Below are positions 18,692-27,969 of a stretch of DNA of 64,000 nucleotides, in pieces (position 1 is the stretch's first letter; every line of letters begins with the position of its first letter). Source of the stretch: a bacterium (GTDB taxonomy: Bacteria > Zhuqueibacterota > Zhuqueibacteria > Residuimicrobiales > Residuimicrobiaceae); the NCBI GenBank assembly GCA_029554865.1, contig JAKPUX010000191.1:1-64000 (forward strand), given 5' to 3'. A program made the translations under genes and the position numbers. The notes beneath the pieces are model-generated. The model had not been told where the DNA came from and searched no databases. It saw nothing but the letters and a program-made list of their open reading frames with translations.

Positions 18692-19294
18692 CTAGCGGCC
18701 GAGCTTCTTGTCGATCGCAGCCTGCAGCTCCTGAGCCAGGCTCGCCAGCTTCTGCAGATTGGCCTGGACCTTGTCGCGAGCGGTCAGGAAATCGCCATTG
18801 GTCATGGCGGTGTTGGCTTCGGCGACGGAGGCTTCGACAGCAGCCAGTTCGCTGTTGATGGCTTCGAGGGCGGCACGGCCTTCTTTGCCACGCGGGGCCT
18901 TCTTCATCAGACCCTTGACATTCTCAACAGCCGGGGCGACCTGAGCCATCAGGCCTTCAACTTCCGTTTTGACCTCTTCCTTCTTCACAGCGACCTGATT
19001 GACGGCGTCATTGGCGTCGGCAGTCACTTTGGCCAGCAGTTCCTTGACCTTCTTGTAGGAGCGGAAAAGGGCGAACTTGGAATTCTGCTTCTCGATCTCG
19101 GCCGTGGCGGAGTTCAGGGAATCCTTAACGGCGTTGAACAGCTCGGGCAGATACCGGTCGACTTCGGCAGCTTTCGCGGCATCCAGAGCGGCCTTCGCGG
19201 CATCCAGATCAGCTTGCGGAACCTTGGCGCAACCAAGCATCATGGCCATCGCAAAGACGACGACGAGCACAGTCACTAACGCTTTTGCCTTCAT
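18692..19294 (-). CDS. Ala/Lys-rich helical lipoprotein (200 aa)
   Basis: ATG at 19294 preceded by AAGGAGGTTGTT; MKAKALVTVLVVVFAMAMMLGCAKVPQADLDAAKAALDAAKAAEVDRYLPEL with lipobox-like MLGC and heptad-like helices. Confidence 0.82.
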   Translation of the reverse strand: MKAKALVTVLVVVFAMAMMLGCAKVPQADLDAAKAALDAAKAAEVDRYLPELFNAVKDSLNSATAEIEKQNSKFALFRSYKKVKELLAKVTADANDAVNQVAVKKEEVKTEVEGLMAQVAPAVENVKGLMKKAPRGKEGRAALEAINSELAAVEASVAEANTAMTNGDFLTARDKVQANLQKLASLAQELQAAIDKKLGR

Positions 19295-19716
19295 TCTAAC
19301 AACCTCCTTAAATGGGTGTGTAAATTGGTGCACAGAAACCTTCCCTCTGTAAACTTCAGACAATTTAGGGTATAATTTGCAAAAAAACAAGAGAAAATAT
19401 CTTTGTGACGTTTTTTCTTGCCGGCCTCTCCCTTTCTCGCAGGAGATCAGGCCAGGCGCGCTTGCAAAATCAGGGAAAGGTATCTTTTTCTACCCTGCCC
19501 TATACAAATCTGATGCCAAACTTTTTGGATCAGGCCATATCTTGTTTTTATTAAGATTACATAGCCGGTTTTCGCGCCGCCGATTTACTTGCCGCTCCCT
19601 TTTTTCAATATGAAAAAAAAGCAAAATTCAACGGCCATTTGATTCTCAATTTGATAAATTGATAAAATTGTCGTAAATTTGATCTCTTAAAATGATAAAA
19701 CCAGAGGCCCTGACCC

Positions 19717-21276
19717 ATGCAGCAGTTCGCCGCCCTCATCAAACGCCATCATCAGGATCTGGTCGAGAGCTCGATGGAAGCCCTGCTCATCTCCCCCTGG
19801 AGCAGCAGCCATCCCCTCGAAATCGATCCGGCGCGCCAGCTTTTCTCCAACATCCTCACCCATCTGGTTCTTGACATCCGCCAGAGTGCGACCAGGCGCC
19901 CCGGCCATCACCTCACCGATTATGCCCTGCAGCTCTACCAGAAAAAGCCCCATCTCCGCCAGGACCTCCATACCCAACTGCTGCTGCTGGGCATATCGCG
20001 CATCGTCGTCAACCATTTTCTCATCCGCCACAACGCCCAGCACAACGATCCCGACTTCGCCGCCCGGTTCGAATCCCTGCAGCGGCTCTACGACACCACC
20101 CTGATCAGCCTCAGCCACTTCTGGGGGGAGCAGTATCACACCCTCCATGCCCGCGACCAGAATCTGATCCGCGAGCTCAAGATCGTCAAGGACGGCCTCC
20201 AGCGTCAGCTCAACCTCATTTATCAGCTCCTGCAGCAGTCCCCCCTTGGGGTGATTGCCTTGGATGGCGATCTGATTGTGCAGCACTGGAATCCGATGGC
20301 CGCCCGGCTGACGGGCTTTGAGCCCCCCGACATCCTCGATCGCAGCGTCATGACTCTTTTCACCCCCGCCAGCCGGCAGATGCTCGAGAAAAAGTTCGCC
20401 TCGTCGCGGGGGTATCACGCCAACCTCGAGGTCTACATCCAGCGCAAGCAGGGTTCGATCTTTCCGGCCCTGATCTCCCTGGGACGCATCGCCGGGGTGC
20501 CGCAGACGCGTTTCCGCTACATCCTCAATTTCCAGGACATCAGCGAGCGCGCGGCCTTTCAGTCGAGCGTGCAGCGCCTCAACCAGCTCAGCGCGCTCTC
20601 GCGTCTGAGCAGCGCGATCATGCACGATATCCGCAATCCCCTCAATTCGATCGGCCTCAACACCGAACTGCTCGAGGAGGCGCTCGAGTCGCCGCGGCCC
20701 GGAGGGGAGGAGCGCATCGCCGGGCTGGTCCAGGCGACCAAGCGGCAGCTGCAGCAGCTGCGCGCCAACCTCGATCACTATCTCACCTACACCCATCTCT
20801 CGCACCTCAAGGTGGAGCCCTTCGACCTCGGTCTCGAGGTCGGCCGCCTTGTGCAGGAGACCAGGCTGGAGGCGGTCTTCCAGGCGGTCACCCTCGAATA
20901 CTCTACCAGCGGGGGGGCCTGCCCGGTGGTGGGCGACTGGATCCAGCTGCGGCGGGTCTTTGTCAATCTGATCACCAACGCCATGGAGGCGACCGGGGCG
21001 AGCGGCGTTATCCGGGTGCGGCTTGGGCGCCGCGGCCGCCGCGTCTCCGTCAGCATCACCGACGACGGACCGGGCATCGAGCCCGAAATCGAACGCAGCC
21101 TCTTCTCCCCCTTCTTCACGACCAAAAAGAGCGGGGCGGGGCTCGGCCTCTTCATCTGCCGCGAAATCGTCCTCGCCCACCACGGCCGCATCAGCGTCGC
21201 CTCAAAACGCGGTCAGGGCACCCGCTTCACCGTCAGCCTGCCACTTCATGCCCATCCGGAGGACCAAACCCCATGA
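19717..21276 (+). CDS. PAS-domain sensor histidine kinase (NtrB/AtoS-like)
   Basis: PAS (GVIALDGDLIVQHWNPMAARLTGFEPPDIL), HisKA (SAIMHDIRNPLNSIGLNTELLEEAL), HATPase (VNLITNAMEA, DDGPGIEPEIERSLFSPFFTTKKSGAGLGLFICREIV). Confidence 0.92.
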   Translation: MQQFAALIKRHHQDLVESSMEALLISPWSSSHPLEIDPARQLFSNILTHLVLDIRQSATRRPGHHLTDYALQLYQKKPHLRQDLHTQLLLLGISRIVVNHFLIRHNAQHNDPDFAARFESLQRLYDTTLISLSHFWGEQYHTLHARDQNLIRELKIVKDGLQRQLNLIYQLLQQSPLGVIALDGDLIVQHWNPMAARLTGFEPPDILDRSVMTLFTPASRQMLEKKFASSRGYHANLEVYIQRKQGSIFPALISLGRIAGVPQTRFRYILNFQDISERAAFQSSVQRLNQLSALSRLSSAIMHDIRNPLNSIGLNTELLEEALESPRPGGEERIAGLVQATKRQLQQLRANLDHYLTYTHLSHLKVEPFDLGLEVGRLVQETRLEAVFQAVTLEYSTSGGACPVVGDWIQLRRVFVNLITNAMEATGASGVIRVRLGRRGRRVSVSITDDGPGIEPEIERSLFSPFFTTKKSGAGLGLFICREIVLAHHGRISVASKRGQGTRFTVSLPLHAHPEDQTP

Positions 21277-22628
21277 ATCCCGTCCGTATTCTCCTCGTCG
21301 ATGATGAGACTGATACCCTGCAGGCCCTCAAGCTGGGCCTGGAGGATGAGGGCTATAACATCCTCACTTCCCCCTCGCGCAACGAGGCCCTCACCATCAC
21401 CAAAAACGAGGAGCTCGACATCGTCATCACCGACCTGAAGCTGAAGGACGGCTCGGGACTGGATCTGCTCGGCTATCTCCAGGAGGTCCATCCGCAGGTG
21501 CCGGTGATCATCATGACCGCCTACGGCTCCATAGAATCGACCAAGGTTGCCCTGCGCAGCGGGGCCTATGACTATCTGGCCAAACCCTTCAGCCTCGCCG
21601 ACCTCAAACGCATCGTCGCCAAGCTGGTCGAGGTCATCGCCCTGCGCAAGGAGAACGAACGCCTCAAGCTGCTGCTCGGCCGCAGCACCGAGGCCCCGGT
21701 GGTGATCGGCAGCAGCCCGGCCTTGAAAAAAATCCTGGATTTGGTCGAACAGGTCGCCCCCTCGCGCAGCACCATCCTGCTCACCGGCGAGACCGGCACG
21801 GGCAAGGAGGTCATCGCCTCGGCCATCCATCAGTCGAGTCCGCGCGCCGACAAACCCTTCGTCCGCATCAACTGCGGCGCCATCCCCGAAAACCTGCTCG
21901 AGGCCGAACTGTTCGGCTACGAGCGCGGGGCCTTCACCGGGGCGATGAAGCAAAAACCCGGCAAGGTGGAACTGGCCGACAGGGGTACCCTCTTCCTCGA
22001 CGAAATCGGCGAGCTGGCCCCCGCCATGCAGGTCAAGCTCCTCCGCTTCATTCAGAGTGGAGAGTTCGAGCGCCTCGGCGGCAACGGCGCGCTCAAAACA
22101 GATGTGCGCATCATCGCCGCCACCAACCGCAACCTGCAGGAGCAGGTGGAGAAAGGCCTCTTCCGTGAGGATCTCTACTACCGCCTCAACGTCATTACCA
22201 TCACCCTGCCGCCCCTGCGTGAACGCCCCGCCGACATTAAACTGCTCGCCTTTTATTTCATGCAAAAATACAACGAGATCAACAACAAGGCGATCGAGAA
22301 AATCGATGAGGAGGTGCTCTCGCAGATGATGAGCTATCCGTGGCGGGGCAACGTGCGCGAGCTCGAAAACATGATGGAACGGGCGGTGGTGCTGGCCCGG
22401 GGCAGCGAACTCAAGATGAGCCACTTCCCCACCCTTCTGGCCGGCATGCAGGGGCTCGATCTCACCCTCGGCCCGATGGTGGGCAACTCGCTCGCCGAGA
22501 TCGAAAAGATGGCCATCGAACAGACCCTGCGTTACTGTAACCATGACAAGCAAAAGACAGCGATGACCCTGCAGATCGGCCTGGCGACCCTTTACCGCAA
22601 GATCAAGGAGTACAGCCTCGAGGAATGA
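21273..22628 (+). CDS. Sigma-54-dependent response regulator (NtrC family)
   Basis: Receiver domain ([14 protein letters not shown]), AAA+ [15 protein letters not shown], sigma-54 contact [15 protein letters not shown] and C-terminal Fis-type HTH; start overlaps the kinase stop. Confidence 0.95.
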   Translation: MNPVRILLVDDETDTLQALKLGLEDEGYNILTSPSRNEALTITKNEELDIVITDLKLKDGSGLDLLGYLQEVHPQVPVIIMTAYGSIESTKVALRSGAYDYLAKPFSLADLKRIVAKLVEVIALRKENERLKLLLGRSTEAPVVIGSSPALKKILDLVEQVAPSRSTILLTGETGTGKEVIASAIHQSSPRADKPFVRINCGAIPENLLEAELFGYERGAFTGAMKQKPGKVELADRGTLFLDEIGELAPAMQVKLLRFIQSGEFERLGGNGALKTDVRIIAATNRNLQEQVEKGLFREDLYYRLNVITITLPPLRERPADIKLLAFYFMQKYNEINNKAIEKIDEEVLSQMMSYPWRGNVRELENMMERAVVLARGSELKMSHFPTLLAGMQGLDLTLGPMVGNSLAEIEKMAIEQTLRYCNHDKQKTAMTLQIGLATLYRKIKEYSLEE

Positions 22629-22672
22629 GGTGAATTATCATTTTAAGAAGCCCTTCGGCAAGGCCCTGCACC

Positions 22673-22693
22673 ATATTCTCATAATGAGAATAT
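22673..22693. promoter_or_regulatory. 21-bp perfect palindrome, candidate operator
   Basis: ATATTCTCAT-A-ATGAGAATAT read directly; too AT-rich and without T-tract for a terminator. Confidence 0.5.
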
Positions 22694-22813
22694 TTTGCCC
22701 GTTATGTTGTCCCTCTTTTTCATATCGAAAAAAAAGGCCGGCCCCGGCCCGCTCTCCCCTCTCAAGGACAGCCTATCTCCATTATTATCAATGTCTATTT
22801 TCTGCTGAATTTC

Positions 22814-22829
22814 TGGCATTGTTATTGTT
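22814..22829 (+). promoter_or_regulatory. Weak sigma-54-like promoter upstream of GNAT gene
   Basis: TGGCATTGTTATTGTT versus consensus TGGCAYRNNNNTTGCW: two mismatches, one in the -12 GC. Confidence 0.3.
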
Positions 22830-22912
22830 TACCCATTATTTGCCAATTAGATTCGCCGGGGCGCACTGCCATGCCGCGCCCCTTGTTCCGCTGACCAGAC
22901 AGAGTACATGCC

Positions 22913-23407
22913 ATGATCTCGATCCGCGCCATGGTGTCGCACGACCGGGAGATCGTCTATGAGATGCTGCAAAAGACCGGCGTCTTCAGTGTTCAGGCGA
23001 TCAACCTCGCCATGGAATATATCGATGCCTACCTTTTCAATGCCGACCAGGAGGAGTACCGGGTCGTCGTCGGTGAGGAGGCCCAGGGCCAGGTGGTGGT
23101 CTTCGCCTGCTTCGGCCCTGCCGCCGGCACCGAGGGCACCAGCCGGATCTACTGGCTGGTGGTCACCCCCGCCCTCCAGCATCAGGGCATCGGCAGCGAA
23201 ATGCTCTCCTGGATCGAGGAGCGCATGCGCGAGGAGGGGATGCGCCTGGTCGTCATCGAGGTCACCTCTGAGGAACGCCACGCAGCCTTTGTCCGTTTTT
23301 TCCTCGAGCAGAACTACCGGCAGGTGGGACGGATCAGGAACTACTTCCGCGCCGGAGAAGACATGCTCTTTTATATTAAATACCTGCAGGCTGAGCCCTC
23401 CTGCTGA
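22913..23407 (+). CDS. GNAT-family N-acetyltransferase
   Basis: Acetyl-CoA binding region YWLVVTPALQHQGIGSEMLSWIEERMREEGMRLVVIEVTS. Confidence 0.88.
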   Translation: MISIRAMVSHDREIVYEMLQKTGVFSVQAINLAMEYIDAYLFNADQEEYRVVVGEEAQGQVVVFACFGPAAGTEGTSRIYWLVVTPALQHQGIGSEMLSWIEERMREEGMRLVVIEVTSEERHAAFVRFFLEQNYRQVGRIRNYFRAGEDMLFYIKYLQAEPSC

Positions 23408-23464
23408 GGCCTCTTCCCCACGGTTGCGCCACCCGGCGCTCCCGGCTCTCCCCCTTTTTGTTGC

Positions 23465-23493
23465 TTGACTTTTACCCGCTTTTTAGCTATGTT
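23465..23493 (+). promoter_or_regulatory. Sigma-70-type promoter
   Basis: TTGACT-17 nt-TATGTT upstream of the ORF starting at 23580. Confidence 0.6.
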
Positions 23494-23579
23494 AATTCAT
23501 TGTTTTAAATGCATCGGCGCCGCTCTCCCGTGCCGGGAAGGGGGCGCCCTGTTCCGGAATTCAACCCAGCGAGGAGATA

Positions 23580-24671
23580 GTGGCCACACTATTCGGTCGT
23601 TCCTATACACGCAAGGAGCTGCTCCGCCATGTCGGCGACATCGCTCAGATTGCCTCCGTTCGCCCGGTCGAGCTGGTGAACGGCAGCGAGCGCGGCCTGC
23701 GCGCTCTCGAGTTCAAGACGGGGTCGGGCTTTGCCTTCACCCTGCTGCAGGACCGCGCCCTCGATATCTACGACGCCTCTTTCAACGGCGTCCCTCTGCA
23801 CTGGCAGGGCCCGGCCGGTCCGGTCGCGCCCGCTTTTTTCGATCCCCATGACATCGGCTGGCTCTACGCCATGGGCGGCGGCCTGGTGACCACCTGCGGA
23901 TTGACCCATGTCGGACCGCCGGAGATCGACGAAGAGGTCAACGAGGAGCTGGGGATGAACGGCCGCATCGGCAGCATCCCCGCCAAGAATGTCGGCTTTG
24001 GTGCCGACTGGCAGGAAGAGGAGTTCATGCTCTGGGCGGTCGGGGATGTCCGCGAGGTCAGCCTCTTCGGTCCCAATCTCCTCCTCCGGCGCAGCATTCA
24101 CACCCGCATCGGACAGTCGCGGCTCTGGATCAAGGACGAGGTGGTCAACGACGGCTATGAAGCCGCTCCGCTCATGCTCCTCTATCAATGCAACGCCGGT
24201 TTTCCTGTCGTTGCGGAAGGGAGCGAACTGCGCGCCGTCATCGAGAATGTCGAGCCGCGCGACGAAGCCGCCGCCGCGGCCATGGAGAGTTTTGACCACT
24301 GCGACGGCCCCACCCCCCAGGCCGGCGAGCTCGTCTATCATATCGACCACGACGCCGATGCCAAGGGCACGGTTAATGTCGCCCTGATCAATCCCGAATT
24401 CTGCGCGGGCAGGGGGATCGGCCTCTACCTCAGCTACCCCAAGGCGGAACTCCCCCACTATACCCACTGGAAAATGACCGGAGAGGGCACTTACGTCGTC
24501 GGCATGCTGCCGGGCAACTGCCTGCCCGAGGGGCGGAGCAACGCCAGGCAGGGCAGCCGCCTCAGACAGCTCGAGCCGGGCGAAACCGCCACCTTCCATC
24601 TCGAAATCGGCGTGCTCTCTTCTCCCCAGGAGCGGAGCGAGTTTGAAAAGCGGCTGCAGACGGCGGAATGA
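23580..24671 (+). CDS. Aldose 1-epimerase-like protein (DUF4432-type)
   Basis: Sequence pattern (RALDIYDASFNGVPLHWQGP, GGLVTTCGLTHVG, IKDEVVNDGYEAAPLMLLYQCNAGFP) consistent with galactose-mutarotase-like DUF4432 proteins. Confidence 0.75.
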   Translation: MATLFGRSYTRKELLRHVGDIAQIASVRPVELVNGSERGLRALEFKTGSGFAFTLLQDRALDIYDASFNGVPLHWQGPAGPVAPAFFDPHDIGWLYAMGGGLVTTCGLTHVGPPEIDEEVNEELGMNGRIGSIPAKNVGFGADWQEEEFMLWAVGDVREVSLFGPNLLLRRSIHTRIGQSRLWIKDEVVNDGYEAAPLMLLYQCNAGFPVVAEGSELRAVIENVEPRDEAAAAAMESFDHCDGPTPQAGELVYHIDHDADAKGTVNVALINPEFCAGRGIGLYLSYPKAELPHYTHWKMTGEGTYVVGMLPGNCLPEGRSNARQGSRLRQLEPGETATFHLEIGVLSSPQERSEFEKRLQTAE

Positions 24672-24834
24672 GGCGACCCGGGCCCTGCGCAGGCTCCCGC
24701 ACCCCGCAATATCCGGCGGAGCCCCCGGCTCCGATTTTTCCATGCAACCTTTTCACCGCTGCGGTGTTAAACCAGAAGATCCTGCCGGTGCCGCAAAGCA
24801 CCCTGTTCGACTCATCCAAGATACGGGAGTATCT

Positions 24835-27800
24835 ATGAAACGTGTCGCTTTATCTCTGTGCCTGGCCCTGCTCCTGCTTGCCTCCGCATCGTCGCACGCG
24901 CAGTATTTCGGCAAGAACAAGGTGCAGTACACCAACTTTAACTGGCAATATGTGCAGTCCGAGCACTTTAACGTCTATTACACCGACGGTGGGGAGGAGA
25001 TCGCCGCCTTCGTCCTTGAAACCGCGGAAGAAAGCTACCGCCATCTGCAAAAATCCTTCCGCTACCAGCTGACCGACCGCATCAAGATCATCCTGCACAA
25101 CAGCCACAACGACTTTCAGCAGACCAATGTCGATCTCTCAGAGCCCGAAGAGTCGGTGGGCGGCTTTACTGAATTCTTCAAGAACCGGGTCGTCATCCCC
25201 TACGATGGCGAGTGGGAAAAATTCCGCCACGTCATCCATCACGAGCTGACCCATGCCGTCATGCTGCAGATGCTCTACGGCTCGGGGGCCCAGCAGATCA
25301 TCACCGGCATCACCCAGATGCAGGTGCCCCTCTGGTTCATCGAGGGGCTTGCCGAATATGAGAGCCGCGGCTGGGACATTGAAAGCGACATGTACATGCG
25401 CGATGCCACGGTCAACGGCTACGTCCCCGACATCCCCTACCTCAACGCCTTCCTGGCCTACAAGGGCGGGCAGTCGGTTTGGAACTATATGGTCGAGCGC
25501 TACGGCCAGGAAAAGGTGGGCGAGATCCTCGGCAAGGTCAAGGTCAACAAGAACTTTGACCGCGGCCTCAAGCAGGCCATCGGCCTCGAGGTGGATGACC
25601 TCACCAAGCGCTGGCATCGCTACCTCAAGCGCAAATACTGGCCTGATGTGGAGAACCGCAGCGAGCCGGAGGAAATCGCCAAGCGCCTCACTGACCACCG
25701 CAAGGACGGCAGCTTTGTCAACACCAGCCCCGCCCTCAGCAACCGCGGCGACAAACTGGTCTTCAAATCGGACAAGAGCGACTTTTTCGATATCTATATG
25801 ATGAGCGCCATCGACGGCCGCATCCTCAAACGGCTGGTCAAGGGCCAGCGCGCCGGCAACCTCGAGGAACTGCAGTGGCTCAAGGGGCCGGGCATGAGCT
25901 GGAGCCCGGATGACAAACAGGTCGTCTTCACCGCCCGCGCCAGCGGCGGCGACGCCATCTATATCGTCGACGTTAAAAAATCCAAGATCACCAAAACCTA
26001 TAAACTGGACCTCGACGGCATCTACAATCCAAGCTGGAGTCCCAAAGGCGACGAGATCGCCTTCACCGGACTCAAAAACGGCCAAAGCGACATCTACCTC
26101 TTCAACCTCCAGACCAAGGCCCTGCGCAACCTCACCAACGACCTTTTCAGCGATGTCGAGCCCAACTGGGCCCCGGACGGCGGCAATCTGATCTTCGCCA
26201 GCGACCGGGGCGACCGGGAGGCCGCCAGCCTGCCCGAGGGATTCAAGCCCCAGCACCTCAATATGAAAAACATGGACATCTACGAACTCGCCGTCGAAAG
26301 CGGCGCAGTCACGCAGGTGGTGGCAGGGCCGTTCAGCGAGCGGGTGCCGGTCTATGCCGCCGACGGCAAGACCATCGCCTTCTCCAGCGAGCGCCAGGGG
26401 GTCAGCAACATCTGGCTCAGGAACCTTGAGAGCGGCGAGGAATGGCCCATTACCAACGTCCTGACCGGGGCCTATCAGCCGACCTGGGGGGGCAACGCCG
26501 ACCGCCTGGTCTTCATCTCCTTCTACTTCGCCGGCTACGACCTCTACATGCTCAAGAATCCCCTCGACATCAAGCCGGGTGACGTCGTCGTCCCCGAGAC
26601 CAAGTTCGTCGAGAACCAGCGCAAGGGGATCAAGGAGACCTTCGAGGATGAACCCCTGGCCGGCGAGGAGCCCCAGCCCGAACCCGGCGAGGCAGCATCG
26701 GACGAATACCGTGACTTTGTCTTCGATGACCGCTTCGCCCAGGGCGAGCTGGTCACCCAGGCCGCCAAAAAACTCTTCCTCGACTCCACCGAATACAAGC
26801 TGCCGACCGGGCGCTACAAGGTCAACAAGTACAAGGTCGAGCTCACCCCCGATCTGGTCTACGGCGGCGTCGGCTACAGCCAGTTCTACGGCACCCAGGG
26901 CATGACCAACATCATGCTCTCCGATGTGCTCGGCAACCACCGCCTCAACATCGGCCTCGGCCTTTACGGAGATTTCCGCAACGCCGATTATGCCCTCACC
27001 TACTACTATCTGCCCCGCCAGCTCGACATCGGCACCGGGCTCTATCACAACGCCTATTACTACTATTCCGATTACACCGGTTTTGTCCGCGACCGCAATT
27101 ACGGCCTGAGCCTGCTCATGAGCAACCCCTTCAACAAATTCGAGCGCATCAGCTACGGCCTCAGCGCCATGGGCATCAGCCGCTCCTATCTGGAGATCCC
27201 CGACGAAATCGTCGACCAGCTCATCGATCGCGGCTATCTCTCCGCACGCGACCGTTTTTTCCTCATGAACAATCTCACCTACACCCGCGACACCACCGTC
27301 TGGGGCTACACCGGACCGACCAACGGCGGTGGCATGGCACTCGGTGTCACTTACAGCCCAGGACTCGGTAAAAGCGGCATCGATTTCACCACCGTCCGCC
27401 TGGATTTCCGGCGCTATCTGCGCCTGATGCGCGACTATACCTTCGCCACGCGTCTGGCCACGGGTTTCAGCGAGGGCCGCAACAAACAGAAATTCTTCCT
27501 CGGCGGCCTGCCCAACTGGCTCAATCAGGAGTTCTTCGGGGGCATCCGCGTGCAGCACATCGAGGATGTCTATTTCGCCTCCTTCGAGATGCCCCTGCGC
27601 GGCGCTGAGTACTACACCCTTGAGGGCAACCGCTTCGCCCTGGTCAACCTCGAGTTCCGTTTTCCCCTGATCCGCCGCGCCATCATCGGCTTCCCGCTGC
27701 CCATCGAACTCGGCAACATCGGCGGCGCTCTCTTTACCGATATGGGCGTGGCCTGGGACAAGGGGGAAAAGATCAAACCCTTCGTCAAGGCCCCGAACGG

Positions 27801-27957
27801 GCTCTTCAAGACCAAGGACATGTTCGCCAGCTTCGGGTTCGGGGTGCGCATGAACGTCGGCTTTTTCCTGCTGCGCTACGACCTGGCCTGGCCGACCAAC
27901 TTTTACAATTCATCGCATTCGCCGCAATCCCTGTGGTCGCTCGGCGCAGACTTTTAG
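24835..27957 (+). CDS. Predicted outer-membrane protein fusing an HExxH metallopeptidase-like domain, TolB-like beta-propeller and Omp85-like barrel
   Basis: Signal peptide MKRVALSLCLALLLLASASSHAQ; HHELTHAVMLQM...PLWFIEGLAEY; repeats of the type NPSWSPKGDEIAFTG / EPNWAPDGGNLIFASDRG; C-terminal MPLRGAEYYTLEGNRFALVNLEFRFPL. ATG 24835 preferred to the ORF start at 24643. Confidence 0.83.
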   Translation: MKRVALSLCLALLLLASASSHAQYFGKNKVQYTNFNWQYVQSEHFNVYYTDGGEEIAAFVLETAEESYRHLQKSFRYQLTDRIKIILHNSHNDFQQTNVDLSEPEESVGGFTEFFKNRVVIPYDGEWEKFRHVIHHELTHAVMLQMLYGSGAQQIITGITQMQVPLWFIEGLAEYESRGWDIESDMYMRDATVNGYVPDIPYLNAFLAYKGGQSVWNYMVERYGQEKVGEILGKVKVNKNFDRGLKQAIGLEVDDLTKRWHRYLKRKYWPDVENRSEPEEIAKRLTDHRKDGSFVNTSPALSNRGDKLVFKSDKSDFFDIYMMSAIDGRILKRLVKGQRAGNLEELQWLKGPGMSWSPDDKQVVFTARASGGDAIYIVDVKKSKITKTYKLDLDGIYNPSWSPKGDEIAFTGLKNGQSDIYLFNLQTKALRNLTNDLFSDVEPNWAPDGGNLIFASDRGDREAASLPEGFKPQHLNMKNMDIYELAVESGAVTQVVAGPFSERVPVYAADGKTIAFSSERQGVSNIWLRNLESGEEWPITNVLTGAYQPTWGGNADRLVFISFYFAGYDLYMLKNPLDIKPGDVVVPETKFVENQRKGIKETFEDEPLAGEEPQPEPGEAASDEYRDFVFDDRFAQGELVTQAAKKLFLDSTEYKLPTGRYKVNKYKVELTPDLVYGGVGYSQFYGTQGMTNIMLSDVLGNHRLNIGLGLYGDFRNADYALTYYYLPRQLDIGTGLYHNAYYYYSDYTGFVRDRNYGLSLLMSNPFNKFERISYGLSAMGISRSYLEIPDEIVDQLIDRGYLSARDRFFLMNNLTYTRDTTVWGYTGPTNGGGMALGVTYSPGLGKSGIDFTTVRLDFRRYLRLMRDYTFATRLATGFSEGRNKQKFFLGGLPNWLNQEFFGGIRVQHIEDVYFASFEMPLRGAEYYTLEGNRFALVNLEFRFPLIRRAIIGFPLPIELGNIGGALFTDMGVAWDKGEKIKPFVKAPNGLFKTKDMFASFGFGVRMNVGFFLLRYDLAWPTNFYNSSHSPQSLWSLGADF

Positions 27958-27969
27958 GAGACGCCCGCT

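Noticed and set aside
19687-21183. 498-aa minus-strand ORF opposite the histidine kinase
   Set aside because: Shadow ORF; the opposite strand has intact PAS, HisKA and HATPase motifs.
25138-27558. 806-aa minus-strand ORF opposite the protease-propeller-barrel gene
   Set aside because: High-GC shadow ORF: antisense to a gene with clear motifs, and its translation has low-complexity Val/Gly/Ala/Glu/Asp composition with no domain signature.
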